Shown here piece by piece: positions 9,178 through 16,037 of a DNA stretch of 16,554 nucleotides. The stretch is from the NCBI GenBank assembly GCA_947167315.1, contig CAMVHP010000019.1, positions 1 through 16,554 on the forward strand. Reading direction: 5' to 3'. Each line of letters starts with the position of its first letter. Positions within the stretch are counted from its first letter, which is position 1. Made by a program: the position numbers and the translations under genes. This DNA is from RGIG8782 sp017475895 (GTDB lineage: Bacteria > Pseudomonadota > Alphaproteobacteria > Rickettsiales > UBA1997). The notes under the pieces are model-generated. The model worked only from the letters and a program-made list of their open reading frames with translations, was not told where the DNA came from and did no database searches.

Positions 9178-10497
9178 TTATAACCTATCTATGTTGATAA
9201 TATTTTCCAAATTCATTTTACCTATTGTTTTTAGTAATTTCATCCTATAAATCAATAGACTATATTGTGAATTTATAAATTCGTATCTAGCATTTTCCAA
9301 TTGATCCTGCGAATCCAACACATCCAACATCGAACATTTACTATTTTTGTACATACCCAATTGAATTTTAGCGTTTTCTTTCGCTGTATTTAATAAATCC
9401 TTTGCTACAAAATAGCTTTTTTGTGCCGTGTCGAAATCGTAGAACACATTCCACACTTCTTTTGAAATACTTTTGTTCAGTTGTTCTATTTCTAGGTTTA
9501 TATTTTTTATTTCATTTTCTAGAATGTTTATACTACTAATGGTGTAAAAACCAGAAAATAACGGTATACTGACCGTAAGAGCAATTGTTCTATTTCTTTT
9601 TCTATCCAACAAATTTCCATCATATTTTTCTTTATTGCTACTTATGGAACCCGATAGGTTTACTTTTGGTAATCTACTAAGCTGCAGTGCCACCAGTTCT
9701 TTTTTCTTTTGTTTTTGTGTTTCCTTAAGTTGTTTCAGATCCGGTCTGTTTTTTAGTGCTTCCTGTATGTAATATTCAATGTTATTATTTATTTTGTTTA
9801 TGTTGATTTCCGGTTTTTCAACATTTAGAACATAGTTAGGTTCAAGATTGAGTACGTTGTTTAGTTCTGCTTTTTGTTGTTTAATGGCGTTTTCAATTTT
9901 AATTCTGCTTAAAACATTTTTTGAGTGTAGATTGCTTGATTTTAGCTTATCCACCAGAGGTACAACCCCAATTTTATGTTTTAACGATGCCGACTTAAAT
10001 GCCTCTAAACTACTTTTTTCTATTTCTATAGCTGCCTCTTTTTTGGATTCCAGAGATAATAAATTATAGTAATTTTCGATTACTCTATAGATGATGTTTT
10101 GAGTAATATAGTCCTCTTGATATTTTATTGAATTTAAATAGTGTTGTAGTGCTTTTATTTTATTTGTGTTTTTACCAAATGTAAAGATTTCATAGTCCAT
10201 ATTTATCGTTCCATAGGTATCCTGAATTTTTACTTTTCCATTGTAATCTCTTTTGTTATTAGTGTACCCACCCGTGGCTGATATATATGGATAGTAGACT
10301 GACTTACCCGCATCCAGTTCTTTTTCTGCTATTTGTATGTTTATAAGTGCTTTTCTTGTGTCTATATTTCTTTCTATGGCTAAATACATTAGTTCCGAAA
10401 GTGTTAGATGTGAACTGTTATTAACTTCCATTGCTTTTATGCTTGTGCTGAAGTAAATTAGAAATATATTCAAAAGAAATAGGCGAGTTAATTTCAT
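9178..10497 (-). CDS. tolC: TolC-family outer membrane efflux protein
   Basis: Outer membrane channel of tripartite export systems; it trimerises into a beta-barrel plus periplasmic alpha-tunnel. The 439-aa protein has a signal peptide with likely cleavage after residue 22 (SIKA-ME). Two outer-membrane-efflux repeats follow: about 33-220 and about 240-430. The second repeat starts with ALKNRPDLK (247-255), a hallmark of the family, and each repeat has the long heptad-rich helices expected for the tunnel. The DVLDSQ segment (392-397) is the typical repeat-2 helix turn. It is the first gene of a two-gene operon with the MacA-like adaptor. On the minus strand a TATAAT lies at 10514-10509, too close to the ATG for an ordinary leader, and another at 10540-10535. 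The gene symbol denotes the family; the transported substrate is unknown. Confidence 0.87.
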   Translation of the reverse strand: MKLTRLFLLNIFLIYFSTSIKAMEVNNSSHLTLSELMYLAIERNIDTRKALINIQIAEKELDAGKSVYYPYISATGGYTNNKRDYNGKVKIQDTYGTINMDYEIFTFGKNTNKIKALQHYLNSIKYQEDYITQNIIYRVIENYYNLLSLESKKEAAIEIEKSSLEAFKSASLKHKIGVVPLVDKLKSSNLHSKNVLSRIKIENAIKQQKAELNNVLNLEPNYVLNVEKPEININKINNNIEYYIQEALKNRPDLKQLKETQKQKKKELVALQLSRLPKVNLSGSISSNKEKYDGNLLDRKRNRTIALTVSIPLFSGFYTISSINILENEIKNINLEIEQLNKSISKEVWNVFYDFDTAQKSYFVAKDLLNTAKENAKIQLGMYKNSKCSMLDVLDSQDQLENARYEFINSQYSLLIYRMKLLKTIGKMNLENIINIDRL

Positions 10498-10631
10498 TTT
10501 GTAAAAATATTATATGCCACAATAATAGTCTGGTATTATAAAAAAACAAGGATTAAATTAACACTGTAAACTTCATATTGATTTATTTATTTTTAGTGTT
10601 AACATTCGGGCATAAAAAGTTTAAAGACAAC
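10498..10631. promoter_or_regulatory. Divergent regulatory gap between tolC and the hydrogenase
   Basis: This 134-base AT-rich gap must hold promoters for both directions. Toward tolC, two minus-strand TATAAT hexamers are present (10514-10509 and 10540-10535), neither with a good -35. Toward the hydrogenase, TTGATT (10578-10583) is followed after 16 bases by TAACAT (10600-10605), a weak sigma-70-like pair. An inverted repeat, TTAACACT (10558-10565) and AGTGTTAA (10595-10602), brackets the -35, and its right arm lies in the perfect palindrome TGTTAACA (10597-10604) over the candidate -10. That layout could be an operator for a redox or oxygen regulator, but no known consensus is matched convincingly and AT-rich DNA makes such repeats by chance. 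Confidence 0.3.
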
Positions 10632-11921
10632 ATGGACATCATAAAAAAAGAAAAATCAATAGAGTTTTACAGAACAAAATGTATGAAGTGTACGAAATGT
10701 GTGCAAAAGTGCAACGCTATAGGTATTTGTCATCTATCGATGAAGGGTGAAGGTAAAGAAAGATATTTAGACTTTAGTACAGAAAACCCTTGTGTTAATT
10801 GTGGTCAGTGTACATTGGTATGTCCGTTTGGTTCAATGGTGGAACAAAGTTATGTCGAGGACGTAGAAAAACTACTAAATGATCCGACAAAAGTTAAGAT
10901 AGTTCAGTATGCGCCATCAGTTAGAGCTTCCATAAATGAAATATTTAAAATGGAACATAACATAAATGTAGAAAAAAAAATTAATTCATGTTTAAGAGTT
11001 ATGGGTTTTGATAAGGTGTTTGACGTAAACTTTGGGGCAGATATAACAAGTATAATTGAGGCTGAGGAATTACTGGAAAGACTTGAAAAAAATGAGAATT
11101 TACCAATGTTCACATCCTGTTGTCCTTCATGGGTAAATTTTGTAAAAAGATATAAACCGGAACTGATACCAAATTTGACGACATCCATGTCACCACATAT
11201 ACATGCAGGTATGGCATACAAAACATGGTGGGCTGAGAAAAATAATATCGATCCAAAAAATATAGTTGTAGTATCAGTAATGCCATGTACGTCAAAAAAA
11301 GATGAAAACTTTGTTTATAATGGTATGAATGCGGTTGATTGTTCATTGACAGTTAGAGAATTTGGAAAACTAATAAAAAACAAGAATATAGATTTTGCAA
11401 ATATTGAGGAAAGTGAAGCCGACCAGTTGGGTGAGTATAGTGGTGGTGCTGTCATCTATGGTAAAAGTGGTGGAGTCATGGAGTCTGCATTAAGAGTTGT
11501 GAAAAAAAAGTTGGAGGGTATAACTCTCGAAAATGTTGTATTTAATGATGTCAGTTTTGAGGATATCAGTTTCAGAGAGGCTAACGTCTCTGTGGCCGAT
11601 AAAAACATTAAAATAGCTATAATACACACACCAAAAAATGTTAGAAAATTTATAGAGAGCGGTAAATATAAAGAATATCAATATGTAGAAGTTATGAACT
11701 GTAATAGTGGTTGCATAAACGGAGGTGGTCAACCACTGTTGCCACCTAAACCCAATGCTGAAGTGGAATTGATAGAAAAAAGAAAAAATATTTTAAATGA
11801 TTTAGATAGAAATAAAAAGGACAAAAGGAATGCGCTGGATAACTTGAATGTAAAAGAATACCTAAGTTGGTCCAGTGACAAAGATTTTAAGAAAAATTTA
11901 TTCTATACTAAATTTAATTAA
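10632..11921 (+). CDS. hydA: Monomeric [FeFe] hydrogenase with two ferredoxin-type clusters
   Basis: Catalyses reversible H2 formation from protons, usually with reduced ferredoxin. Numbering is from the ATG at 10632 (429 aa); an in-frame TTG at 10578 would add 18 residues but gives no domain. Two [4Fe-4S] sites come first: C17, C20, C23, C27 and C54, C57, C60, C64. The H-cluster domain has TSCCPSW (161-167), MPCTSKKDE (217-225) and MNCNSGC (355-361), giving cluster ligands C164, C219, C357 and C361. By alignment from memory with Clostridium CpI, the proton path is kept (C163, E143, E146, with T183 in place of Ser), as is the Lys of MPCTSK (K222). A divergent small-subunit-type tail ends the protein. 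There is no [2Fe-2S] domain and no maturase gene nearby. The end is 8 bases from the converging NUDIX gene. Confidence 0.93.
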   Translation: MDIIKKEKSIEFYRTKCMKCTKCVQKCNAIGICHLSMKGEGKERYLDFSTENPCVNCGQCTLVCPFGSMVEQSYVEDVEKLLNDPTKVKIVQYAPSVRASINEIFKMEHNINVEKKINSCLRVMGFDKVFDVNFGADITSIIEAEELLERLEKNENLPMFTSCCPSWVNFVKRYKPELIPNLTTSMSPHIHAGMAYKTWWAEKNNIDPKNIVVVSVMPCTSKKDENFVYNGMNAVDCSLTVREFGKLIKNKNIDFANIEESEADQLGEYSGGAVIYGKSGGVMESALRVVKKKLEGITLENVVFNDVSFEDISFREANVSVADKNIKIAIIHTPKNVRKFIESGKYKEYQYVEVMNCNSGCINGGGQPLLPPKPNAEVELIEKRKNILNDLDRNKKDKRNALDNLNVKEYLSWSSDKDFKKNLFYTKFN

Positions 11922-11929
11922 AATGTTAG

Positions 11930-12358
11930 CTAGTAACTGAGTTCGCCGTAGACTTTACCATTTTTGGCATCCGCTAGGTATTTTCTAACCTCCGGAACAA
12001 GATTACTTGGCAAGTTACTTAACTCAACAAATTTTAATTCAGTACATTTGTGTGGTTCCATTATTTTTGGTGTTCCGCTATACTTTTTTGCTGTGAAAAA
12101 TAAATTTATATATTCCTTATCACTGAAATAGTTTAATGTGTAAAGTAAAGTGATATTCTCTTCTTTAATATTTAGGTTTGTTTCTTCTTTTACTTCTCTA
12201 ATTAGAGCGTTTAAACATCCCTCTCCAACCTCCACGTGACCGCATGGTATGCCGTAATATCCTGGATAGTAATTTGTTCCAGCTCTCCTCTGTAGTAGTA
12301 TTTTGCCATCTTTAATTAGTACCAAATACACAGCAATTGCCATTTTAAATCTTTCCAT
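11930..12358 (-). CDS. NUDIX hydrolase
   Basis: MutT-like hydrolase that cleaves a nucleoside diphosphate linked to some other moiety; the substrate cannot be told from sequence. The Nudix box runs over residues 40-62 (from GHVEVGE to REVKEETNL) with metal-binding glutamates at 55, 58 and 59; the usual Gly near its end is Asn. I chose the ATG at 12358 (142 aa, MERFKMAIAVYL) because family members commonly start just before this first strand. The frame opens at an ATG at 12418 that would add 20 unconserved residues, and an ATG at 12343 is preceded by GGAAAG at good spacing, so the true start could be there. Monocistronic and divergent from mlaD. A housecleaning or nucleotide-salvage role is an inference. 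Confidence 0.88.
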   Translation of the reverse strand: MERFKMAIAVYLVLIKDGKILLQRRAGTNYYPGYYGIPCGHVEVGEGCLNALIREVKEETNLNIKEENITLLYTLNYFSDKEYINLFFTAKKYSGTPKIMEPHKCTELKFVELSNLPSNLVPEVRKYLADAKNGKVYGELSY

Positions 12359-12495
12359 TTCGTTTATACCGTTTATTTTTTTATACAATGCTAAAATGAT
12401 AGGTTTATAAGTAAACATTTTGAGTATAAATGCATTTTTATCTTTATTTTTTAATTTTAAAGTTTATTATTAGATTAGACAAATTTATTTTTGTT
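12359..12495. promoter_or_regulatory. Divergent gap between NUDIX gene and mlaD
   Basis: About 137 very AT-rich bases separate the two chosen starts, which point away from each other, so promoters for both should lie here. I see only degenerate matches to sigma-70 hexamers and no convincing inverted repeat or riboswitch fold. Both genes have longer in-frame starts inside this stretch (12418 on the minus strand, 12430 on the plus strand), which would leave only 11 bases between them and are therefore unlikely. Confidence 0.3.
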
Positions 12496-12960
12496 ATGAA
12501 AAAAAATAACTTTGAGATAGTCATAGGAATTTTTGTTATAATATTTTCAATACTATTTGTGTTGTTTACAATGAAAATGACAAATAGGAGAATAAACGAC
12601 GAATTTTACAAGGTTTATGCTACATTCGACAACATAGAGGGAATAACAATAGGTAGTAAAGTTAAAATTGGTGGAATAGACATTGGCGAAGTCGATAGAT
12701 TAAGTATAGACAATAACTACAAGGTAAAATTAACGCTAAAGATAAGAAGCAGTATAAAAATTCCGACGGACAGCAACATAAAGATATCTACCAGTGGAAT
12801 AATCGGTGGTAAATATTTAAAAGTTGATGTTGGTGGAGATGAAGAATATTTAACAAACTATGATAGTTTTGAATATACAGAGTCCACCATGGATTTGGAG
12901 GATATGATTACAAGATTTATGTTGAATAAAGTTTCAAACGATAAAAACAATGATAAATAG
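12496..12960 (+). CDS. mlaD: MlaD-like MCE-domain protein (phospholipid transport)
   Basis: Periplasmic, membrane-anchored MCE protein of the Mla ABC system that moves phospholipids between the inner and outer membranes. The ATG at 12496 gives 154 aa, a normal MlaD length, with an anchor helix at residues 6-26; the upstream ATG at 12430 would add a second hydrophobic stretch and is not family-like. The MCE domain is clear: YATFDNIEGITIGSKVKIGG (residues 40-59), IDIGEV just after, and ISTSGIIGGKYLKVDVGG (97-114). Its last bases overlap the DUF2155 start by 11, so the two are translationally coupled. The permease and ATPase (mlaE, mlaF) are not here, although MlaD normally works as a hexamer on MlaFE. 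Confidence 0.88.
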   Translation: MKKNNFEIVIGIFVIIFSILFVLFTMKMTNRRINDEFYKVYATFDNIEGITIGSKVKIGGIDIGEVDRLSIDNNYKVKLTLKIRSSIKIPTDSNIKISTSGIIGGKYLKVDVGGDEEYLTNYDSFEYTESTMDLEDMITRFMLNKVSNDKNNDK

Positions 12961-13408
12961 TAATATTAAGTTTTTTGTTGTATTATTTTTTTTAATCGTC
13001 GGTTCAGCTAGGGCAAACGACATAAACTCTTTTTTAAATGAGCTTGAGAATGAGGAAAATGTAACAAATACAAAAAATTTGATAAAAAATCAGCCCAAAA
13101 ATAGATTTGTGGATAAAGTTAAATTGCACGGTTTAAACAAGATTACGGGTAAAACCTCAACACTAAATGGAGTAATTGGCGAAAGTATACAATTTGAAAA
13201 ACTGGAAATATCTCTTTTAAAGTGTTGGAAATCATATCCGGAAGAAAATACAGAAAATAAGTTACTGTTGAAGATTTTTGAAGTGGATGGTGAGAAAAAA
13301 GAACTAATATTTTATGGTTGGTTCTTTTCGTCAAGTCCAAGTGTTTCGGGACTTGAGCATCCGCTTTATGATCTAAAACTACTGGACTGTGAAAAAATTG
13401 AAGATTAA
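12950..13408 (+). CDS. DUF2155 secreted protein
   Basis: Small periplasmic protein of a family known mainly from alphaproteobacteria, without an established biochemical role. A signal peptide covers residues 1-22 (cleavage probably after GSARA). The conserved DUF2155 domain follows: KLHGLNKITGKTSTL (58-72), GESIQFEKLEISLLKC (77-92), FYGWFFSSSPSVSGLEHPLY (121-140) and a terminal LLDC. Cysteines 91 and 147 are the only ones in the mature part and could form a disulfide. The start lies inside the end of mlaD, and this adjacency is recurrent in alphaproteobacteria to my knowledge, which suggests a job in outer membrane maintenance; that link is inference. The folD start follows after 17 bases. 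Confidence 0.85.
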   Translation: MINSNIKFFVVLFFLIVGSARANDINSFLNELENEENVTNTKNLIKNQPKNRFVDKVKLHGLNKITGKTSTLNGVIGESIQFEKLEISLLKCWKSYPEENTENKLLLKIFEVDGEKKELIFYGWFFSSSPSVSGLEHPLYDLKLLDCEKIED

Positions 13409-13425
13409 TAATCAATTATATTATT

Positions 13426-14292
13426 ATGAAAATAATTAATGGTAAAGAATTAGCAAAGACTATCAAAACATCAATAAAGGATAAAATATCACAAATTACT
13501 GGCAGGGAACCGTGTTTGGCTGTCGTAATAGTTGGCAACAATCCAGCAAGTAAAATTTACGTTAAAAATAAAGAAAAAGCCTGTGTTGATTGTGGTTTTA
13601 AATCTTTAAAGTATGAACTTGAGGAAAGCGTAAGCGAAGATAATTTACTTACACTTATAGACAAACTAAATAACGATGTAAATGTTGATGGTATTCTGAT
13701 TCAATTGCCGTTACCAAATCATATAAATGAAGAGAAAGTTTTGTTGGCTATAGATCCAAATAAAGATGTTGATTGTTTTCATCCATTTAATGTTGGCAAA
13801 TTATACACCAGTAAGAAAAATAGCGATAATTGTGTCTTACCCTGTACCGCTAACGGTTGTTTAAAGTTGATTAAAACGGTTTGTGAGGATCTAAGTGGAA
13901 AGAATGCCGTTGTTATTGGTAGATCAAATATAGTTGGAAAGCCTGTTGCTCAGCTGCTGTTGAACGAAAACTGTACCACAACTATAACGCACAGTAGAAC
14001 AAAAAACATTGAAAACATAACAAAAAATACTGATATTCTAGTTGTGGCGATAGGTAAAGCAAAGTTTTTGAAGTCCAGTATGATTAAGGATGATGCTATA
14101 GTCATAGATGTTGGGATAAATAGACTTGAAGATGGTACCGTCTGCGGTGATGTCGATTTTGAGGAAATACAGAAACAGGATAGAAACATAAGTATAACCC
14201 CTGTTCCCGGTGGTGTTGGTCCGATGACAATAGCCTGTTTAATGGAAAATACATTCAACTTCTATATGAACAGCATAAAAAATAAGAAATAA
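13426..14292 (+). CDS. folD: Bifunctional methylene-THF dehydrogenase / methenyl-THF cyclohydrolase FolD
   Basis: Cytosolic enzyme interconverting 5,10-methylene-, 5,10-methenyl- and 10-formyl-tetrahydrofolate, feeding purine and formyl-Met-tRNA synthesis. The 288-aa length is standard. The catalytic segment YVKNKEKAC places Tyr45 and the essential Lys49. PNKDVDCFHP (111-120) is the substrate loop, VIGRSNIVGKPVAQLL (163-178) is the dinucleotide-binding signature, and TPVPGGVGPMT (258-268) is the second PROSITE-type signature. No key residue is missing. It is third in the mlaD-DUF2155-folD run, with no functional tie obvious beyond co-transcription; no Shine-Dalgarno is seen before the ATG. 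It converges on the short-chain dehydrogenase gene with 9 bases between stop codons. Confidence 0.96.
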   Translation: MKIINGKELAKTIKTSIKDKISQITGREPCLAVVIVGNNPASKIYVKNKEKACVDCGFKSLKYELEESVSEDNLLTLIDKLNNDVNVDGILIQLPLPNHINEEKVLLAIDPNKDVDCFHPFNVGKLYTSKKNSDNCVLPCTANGCLKLIKTVCEDLSGKNAVVIGRSNIVGKPVAQLLLNENCTTTITHSRTKNIENITKNTDILVVAIGKAKFLKSSMIKDDAIVIDVGINRLEDGTVCGDVDFEEIQKQDRNISITPVPGGVGPMTIACLMENTFNFYMNSIKNKK

Positions 14293-14298
14293 AAATAT

Positions 14299-14318
14299 AA
14301 TTTATTTTTTAATAAATT
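14299..14318. terminator. AT-only hairpin at the folD / SDR convergence
   Basis: AATTTATT (14299-14306), a four-T loop and AATAAATT (14311-14318) form an 8-bp stem. It overlaps the last codons of the minus-strand dehydrogenase gene. With no G or C in the stem it would be a weak terminator at best, but it is the only structure between the two converging stops. Confidence 0.25.
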
Positions 14319-15060
14319 TATGTTTTGACAACTTTGAAAAAATGTAATCATCTATGCCAAATGGCAAAATATTTAGAAAAGTTATGAAATAATATAATAT
14401 TTTTGGAAATATTATAAATTTTTTGTTTTTGTTTATGCTGTTGACAATTTTTTTAACAGCTGTTTTTGTGTCCATTAGAAATGGCATAGGAAAGTTGTTT
14501 TTATCCGTCAATGGTGTTTTTATAAAACCAGGACAAACAACATTAACATCAACATTGTATTGTTTTAGATAATTATTTAGAGCTTCGCCATAAAATCTTA
14601 CACATGCTTTGCTTGCGGAGTAGGCTGGAGCTGTAGACATACCTCTAAAACTAGCCATAGAACTTATCAAAACTATTCTGCCACTCCTGTTTTTAATCAT
14701 TTTTTGAACTATTGGAGTAATCGTATTCAAAACTCCCATTATGTTTGTTTCAAAAATATTGTAAATTTTATCTTCCTCTTCGAAATTTTCGGCGGTTCCA
14801 CTGGATATTCCGGCGTTGGCAAAGACTATATCAAAGTTTACATTTAAACTTTCTAAATAATTTTTCATTTCCTGTTTATTTTTAACATCTATTACTTGTA
14901 TGTATACTGTAGCACCTCTATCTTCACATATTTTCTTGGCTTTTTCCAGTTCCTGAATATTTCTGGCTATTAGGTATAAATTTGTATTTTGACTGGAATA
15001 CTCCACAGCAATTTCTCGACCTAAACCACTGCTGGCACCGGTAATCAATATGTTTTTCAT
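14302..15060 (-). CDS. Short-chain dehydrogenase/reductase (SDR), classical type
   Basis: NAD(P)-dependent oxidoreductase with an intact classical SDR core. The cofactor motif TGASSGLG is at residues 7-14, NAG at 82-84, the structural Asn at 106, the catalytic Ser at 133-134, and YSASK gives Tyr147 and Lys151. PGFIKTPLTD (177-186) is the post-catalytic loop. The basic residue of IARN (31-34), after the second strand, leans toward NADPH but is not decisive. The C-terminal part (about 218-236) is unusually hydrophobic, suggesting a monotopic membrane contact and thus a lipid-like substrate; that is inference. It is monocistronic, divergent from rplU across 187 bases. Substrate and pathway are not identifiable; a fatty-acid reductase of FabG type is less likely because the tail is longer and hydrophobic. 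Confidence 0.87.
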   Translation of the reverse strand: MKNILITGASSGLGREIAVEYSSQNTNLYLIARNIQELEKAKKICEDRGATVYIQVIDVKNKQEMKNYLESLNVNFDIVFANAGISSGTAENFEEEDKIYNIFETNIMGVLNTITPIVQKMIKNRSGRIVLISSMASFRGMSTAPAYSASKACVRFYGEALNNYLKQYNVDVNVVCPGFIKTPLTDKNNFPMPFLMDTKTAVKKIVNSINKNKKFIIFPKILYYFITFLNILPFGIDDYIFSKLSKHKFIKK

Positions 15061-15163
15061 TTTGTAATGTTTTATACATTGTCTGTGGTGATTATTCTAA
15101 TATATATTTATAAAATTACCACATTTAATATTATAATATCGACATAAAAAGTTAATTTTTTAC

Positions 15164-15191
15164 TTGATTTTAAAATAATAAATATTTTAAT
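15164..15191 (+). promoter_or_regulatory. Candidate promoter for rplU-rpmA
   Basis: TTGATT (15164-15169) and TTTAAT (15186-15191) are spaced by 16 bases, a fair sigma-70-type match in an AT-rich gap. Transcription would start near 15198, leaving a leader of about 50 bases before rplU. No attenuator hairpin is evident in that leader. The same 187-base gap (15061-15247) must also carry the promoter of the divergent SDR gene, for which only a minus-strand TATAAA near 15073-15078 stands out. Confidence 0.4.
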
Positions 15192-15247
15192 ATAGACAAC
15201 GGCTTTTCCCTTAGCAATTATTATTATTTATTAACAAGGAAAATAAG

Positions 15248-15565
15248 ATGTTTGTAGTATTAGAAACAGGAAGTAAACAATATAGAGTTTCCGAAGGTAA
15301 TACCATAAAGGTTGAAAAAATAGAAGCAAACGATGGAGATAAAGTTATTCTTGACAAGGTTTTATTCTTTCAGGACGATAAGGGTAACACTTTAGTTGGT
15401 AAACCGACGTTGGATAATGTTATTGTTGAAGCAGAAGTTTTAAGAAATTATAAAGATGAAAAAGTTATAATTTTTAAGAAGCGAAGAAGAAAAAATTCCA
15501 GAAGAAAAAATGGTCATAGACAACCAAAGACGGAATTAAAAATTTTATCAATAAAGAGTAAGTAG
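15248..15565 (+). CDS. rplU: 50S ribosomal protein L21
   Basis: Structural protein of the large ribosomal subunit that binds 23S rRNA. The 105-aa length is right for the family. Recognisable parts are the N-terminal ETGSKQYRVSEG (6-17), KVEKIEANDGD (21-31) and the highly basic rRNA-binding stretch with KKRRRKNSRRKNGHRQP (77-93). The start is fixed by AAGGA at 15236-15240, seven bases upstream, one of the few strong Shine-Dalgarno sequences in the window. It is first of the two-gene rplU-rpmA operon, with 11 bases to rpmA. Confidence 0.98.
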   Translation: MFVVLETGSKQYRVSEGNTIKVEKIEANDGDKVILDKVLFFQDDKGNTLVGKPTLDNVIVEAEVLRNYKDEKVIIFKKRRRKNSRRKNGHRQPKTELKILSIKSK

Positions 15566-15576
15566 AGGTATCGGAT

Positions 15577-15837
15577 ATGGCTCATCATAAAGCGGGTGGT
15601 AGTTCTAGAAACGGACGAGATTCAGCGGGACGAAGATTAGGTATTAAAAAATATGCTGGTGAAAAGGTTGTAGCCGGTAACATAATATGCCGTCAGAGAG
15701 GAACCAAGTGGCACCCTGGTGTTAATGTTGGACTTGGCAAAGATCACACTATATTTGCTCTGGTGGATGGTATTGTGGAATTTGTTAAGAAAGGACCTAT
15801 GGAAAAGGTTTTTGTAAACATAGTCTCCGCAGAGTAA
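15577..15837 (+). CDS. rpmA: 50S ribosomal protein L27
   Basis: Large-subunit protein whose N-terminal tail reaches toward the peptidyl transferase centre. The 86-aa sequence begins MAHHKAGGSSRNGRDSAGRR, with the family's usual MAHKKAGG varied at Lys4 to His; there is no Firmicutes-type cleavable extension. GTKWHPGVNVGLGKDHTIFA (42-61) is the core signature. AGAGGT (15564-15569) is the ribosome binding site, overlapping the rplU stop, with seven bases to the ATG. In most bacteria obgE follows nearby; here a terminator and then guaD follow. Confidence 0.98.
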   Translation: MAHHKAGGSSRNGRDSAGRRLGIKKYAGEKVVAGNIICRQRGTKWHPGVNVGLGKDHTIFALVDGIVEFVKKGPMEKVFVNIVSAE

Positions 15838-15864
15838 AGAAATCAAAATTTTACTAGAATTAAG

Positions 15865-15894
15865 AAAACAGGTCAGTTTTGGACCTGTTTTTTT
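15865..15894 (+). terminator. Intrinsic terminator of rplU-rpmA
   Basis: A 10-bp perfect stem, AAAACAGGTC (15865-15874) with GACCTGTTTT (15882-15891), encloses a 7-base loop and runs into seven Ts (15888-15894). It is 27 bases after the rpmA stop and is the clearest rho-independent terminator in the window. The A-rich 5' arm gives it some activity on the other strand too, but no minus-strand gene ends here. Confidence 0.9.
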
Positions 15895-15971
15895 ATTTGT
15901 CAATAGGTAAAGCATATTAATAAATTGTACATTATGAATATATATATTGGTGATTTTATTTCAAAAATTGC

Positions 15972-16000
15972 TTGACTATTATTATTTTATATTTTATGCT
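15972..16000 (+). promoter_or_regulatory. Sigma-70-type promoter for guaD
   Basis: TTGACT (15972-15977) and TATGCT (15995-16000) are separated by exactly 17 bases, the best promoter match in the window. The predicted start near 16007 leaves a leader of about 30 bases, ending with GAGG (16028-16031) six bases before the GTG start. No operator or riboswitch fold is apparent in the short leader. Confidence 0.7.
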
Positions 16001-16037
16001 ACGTACAACGTTTTTATTAATATAATCGAGGCACATT

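Noticed and set aside
8443..9183. Plus-strand open frames opposite the macA-like gene, and similar frames opposite mrcA, ftsZ, priA and hydA
   Set aside because: They are low-complexity translations of the antisense strand of well-supported genes, with no domain, start signal or operon context of their own.
11280..11310. Loss of the active-site lysine of the hydrogenase
   Set aside because: I first took the Met in MSP for the CpI Lys358 position; that lysine belongs to MPCTSK, which is intact here (K222).
12430..12495. Longer mlaD start at 12430
   Set aside because: It adds a second hydrophobic stretch before the normal MlaD anchor and would nearly abut the longest NUDIX start; the ATG at 12496 gives family-typical length.
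15121..15142. AT palindrome ATATTATAATAT in the SDR-rplU gap as an operator
   Set aside because: Pure A/T palindromes of this length are expected by chance in such AT-rich DNA.
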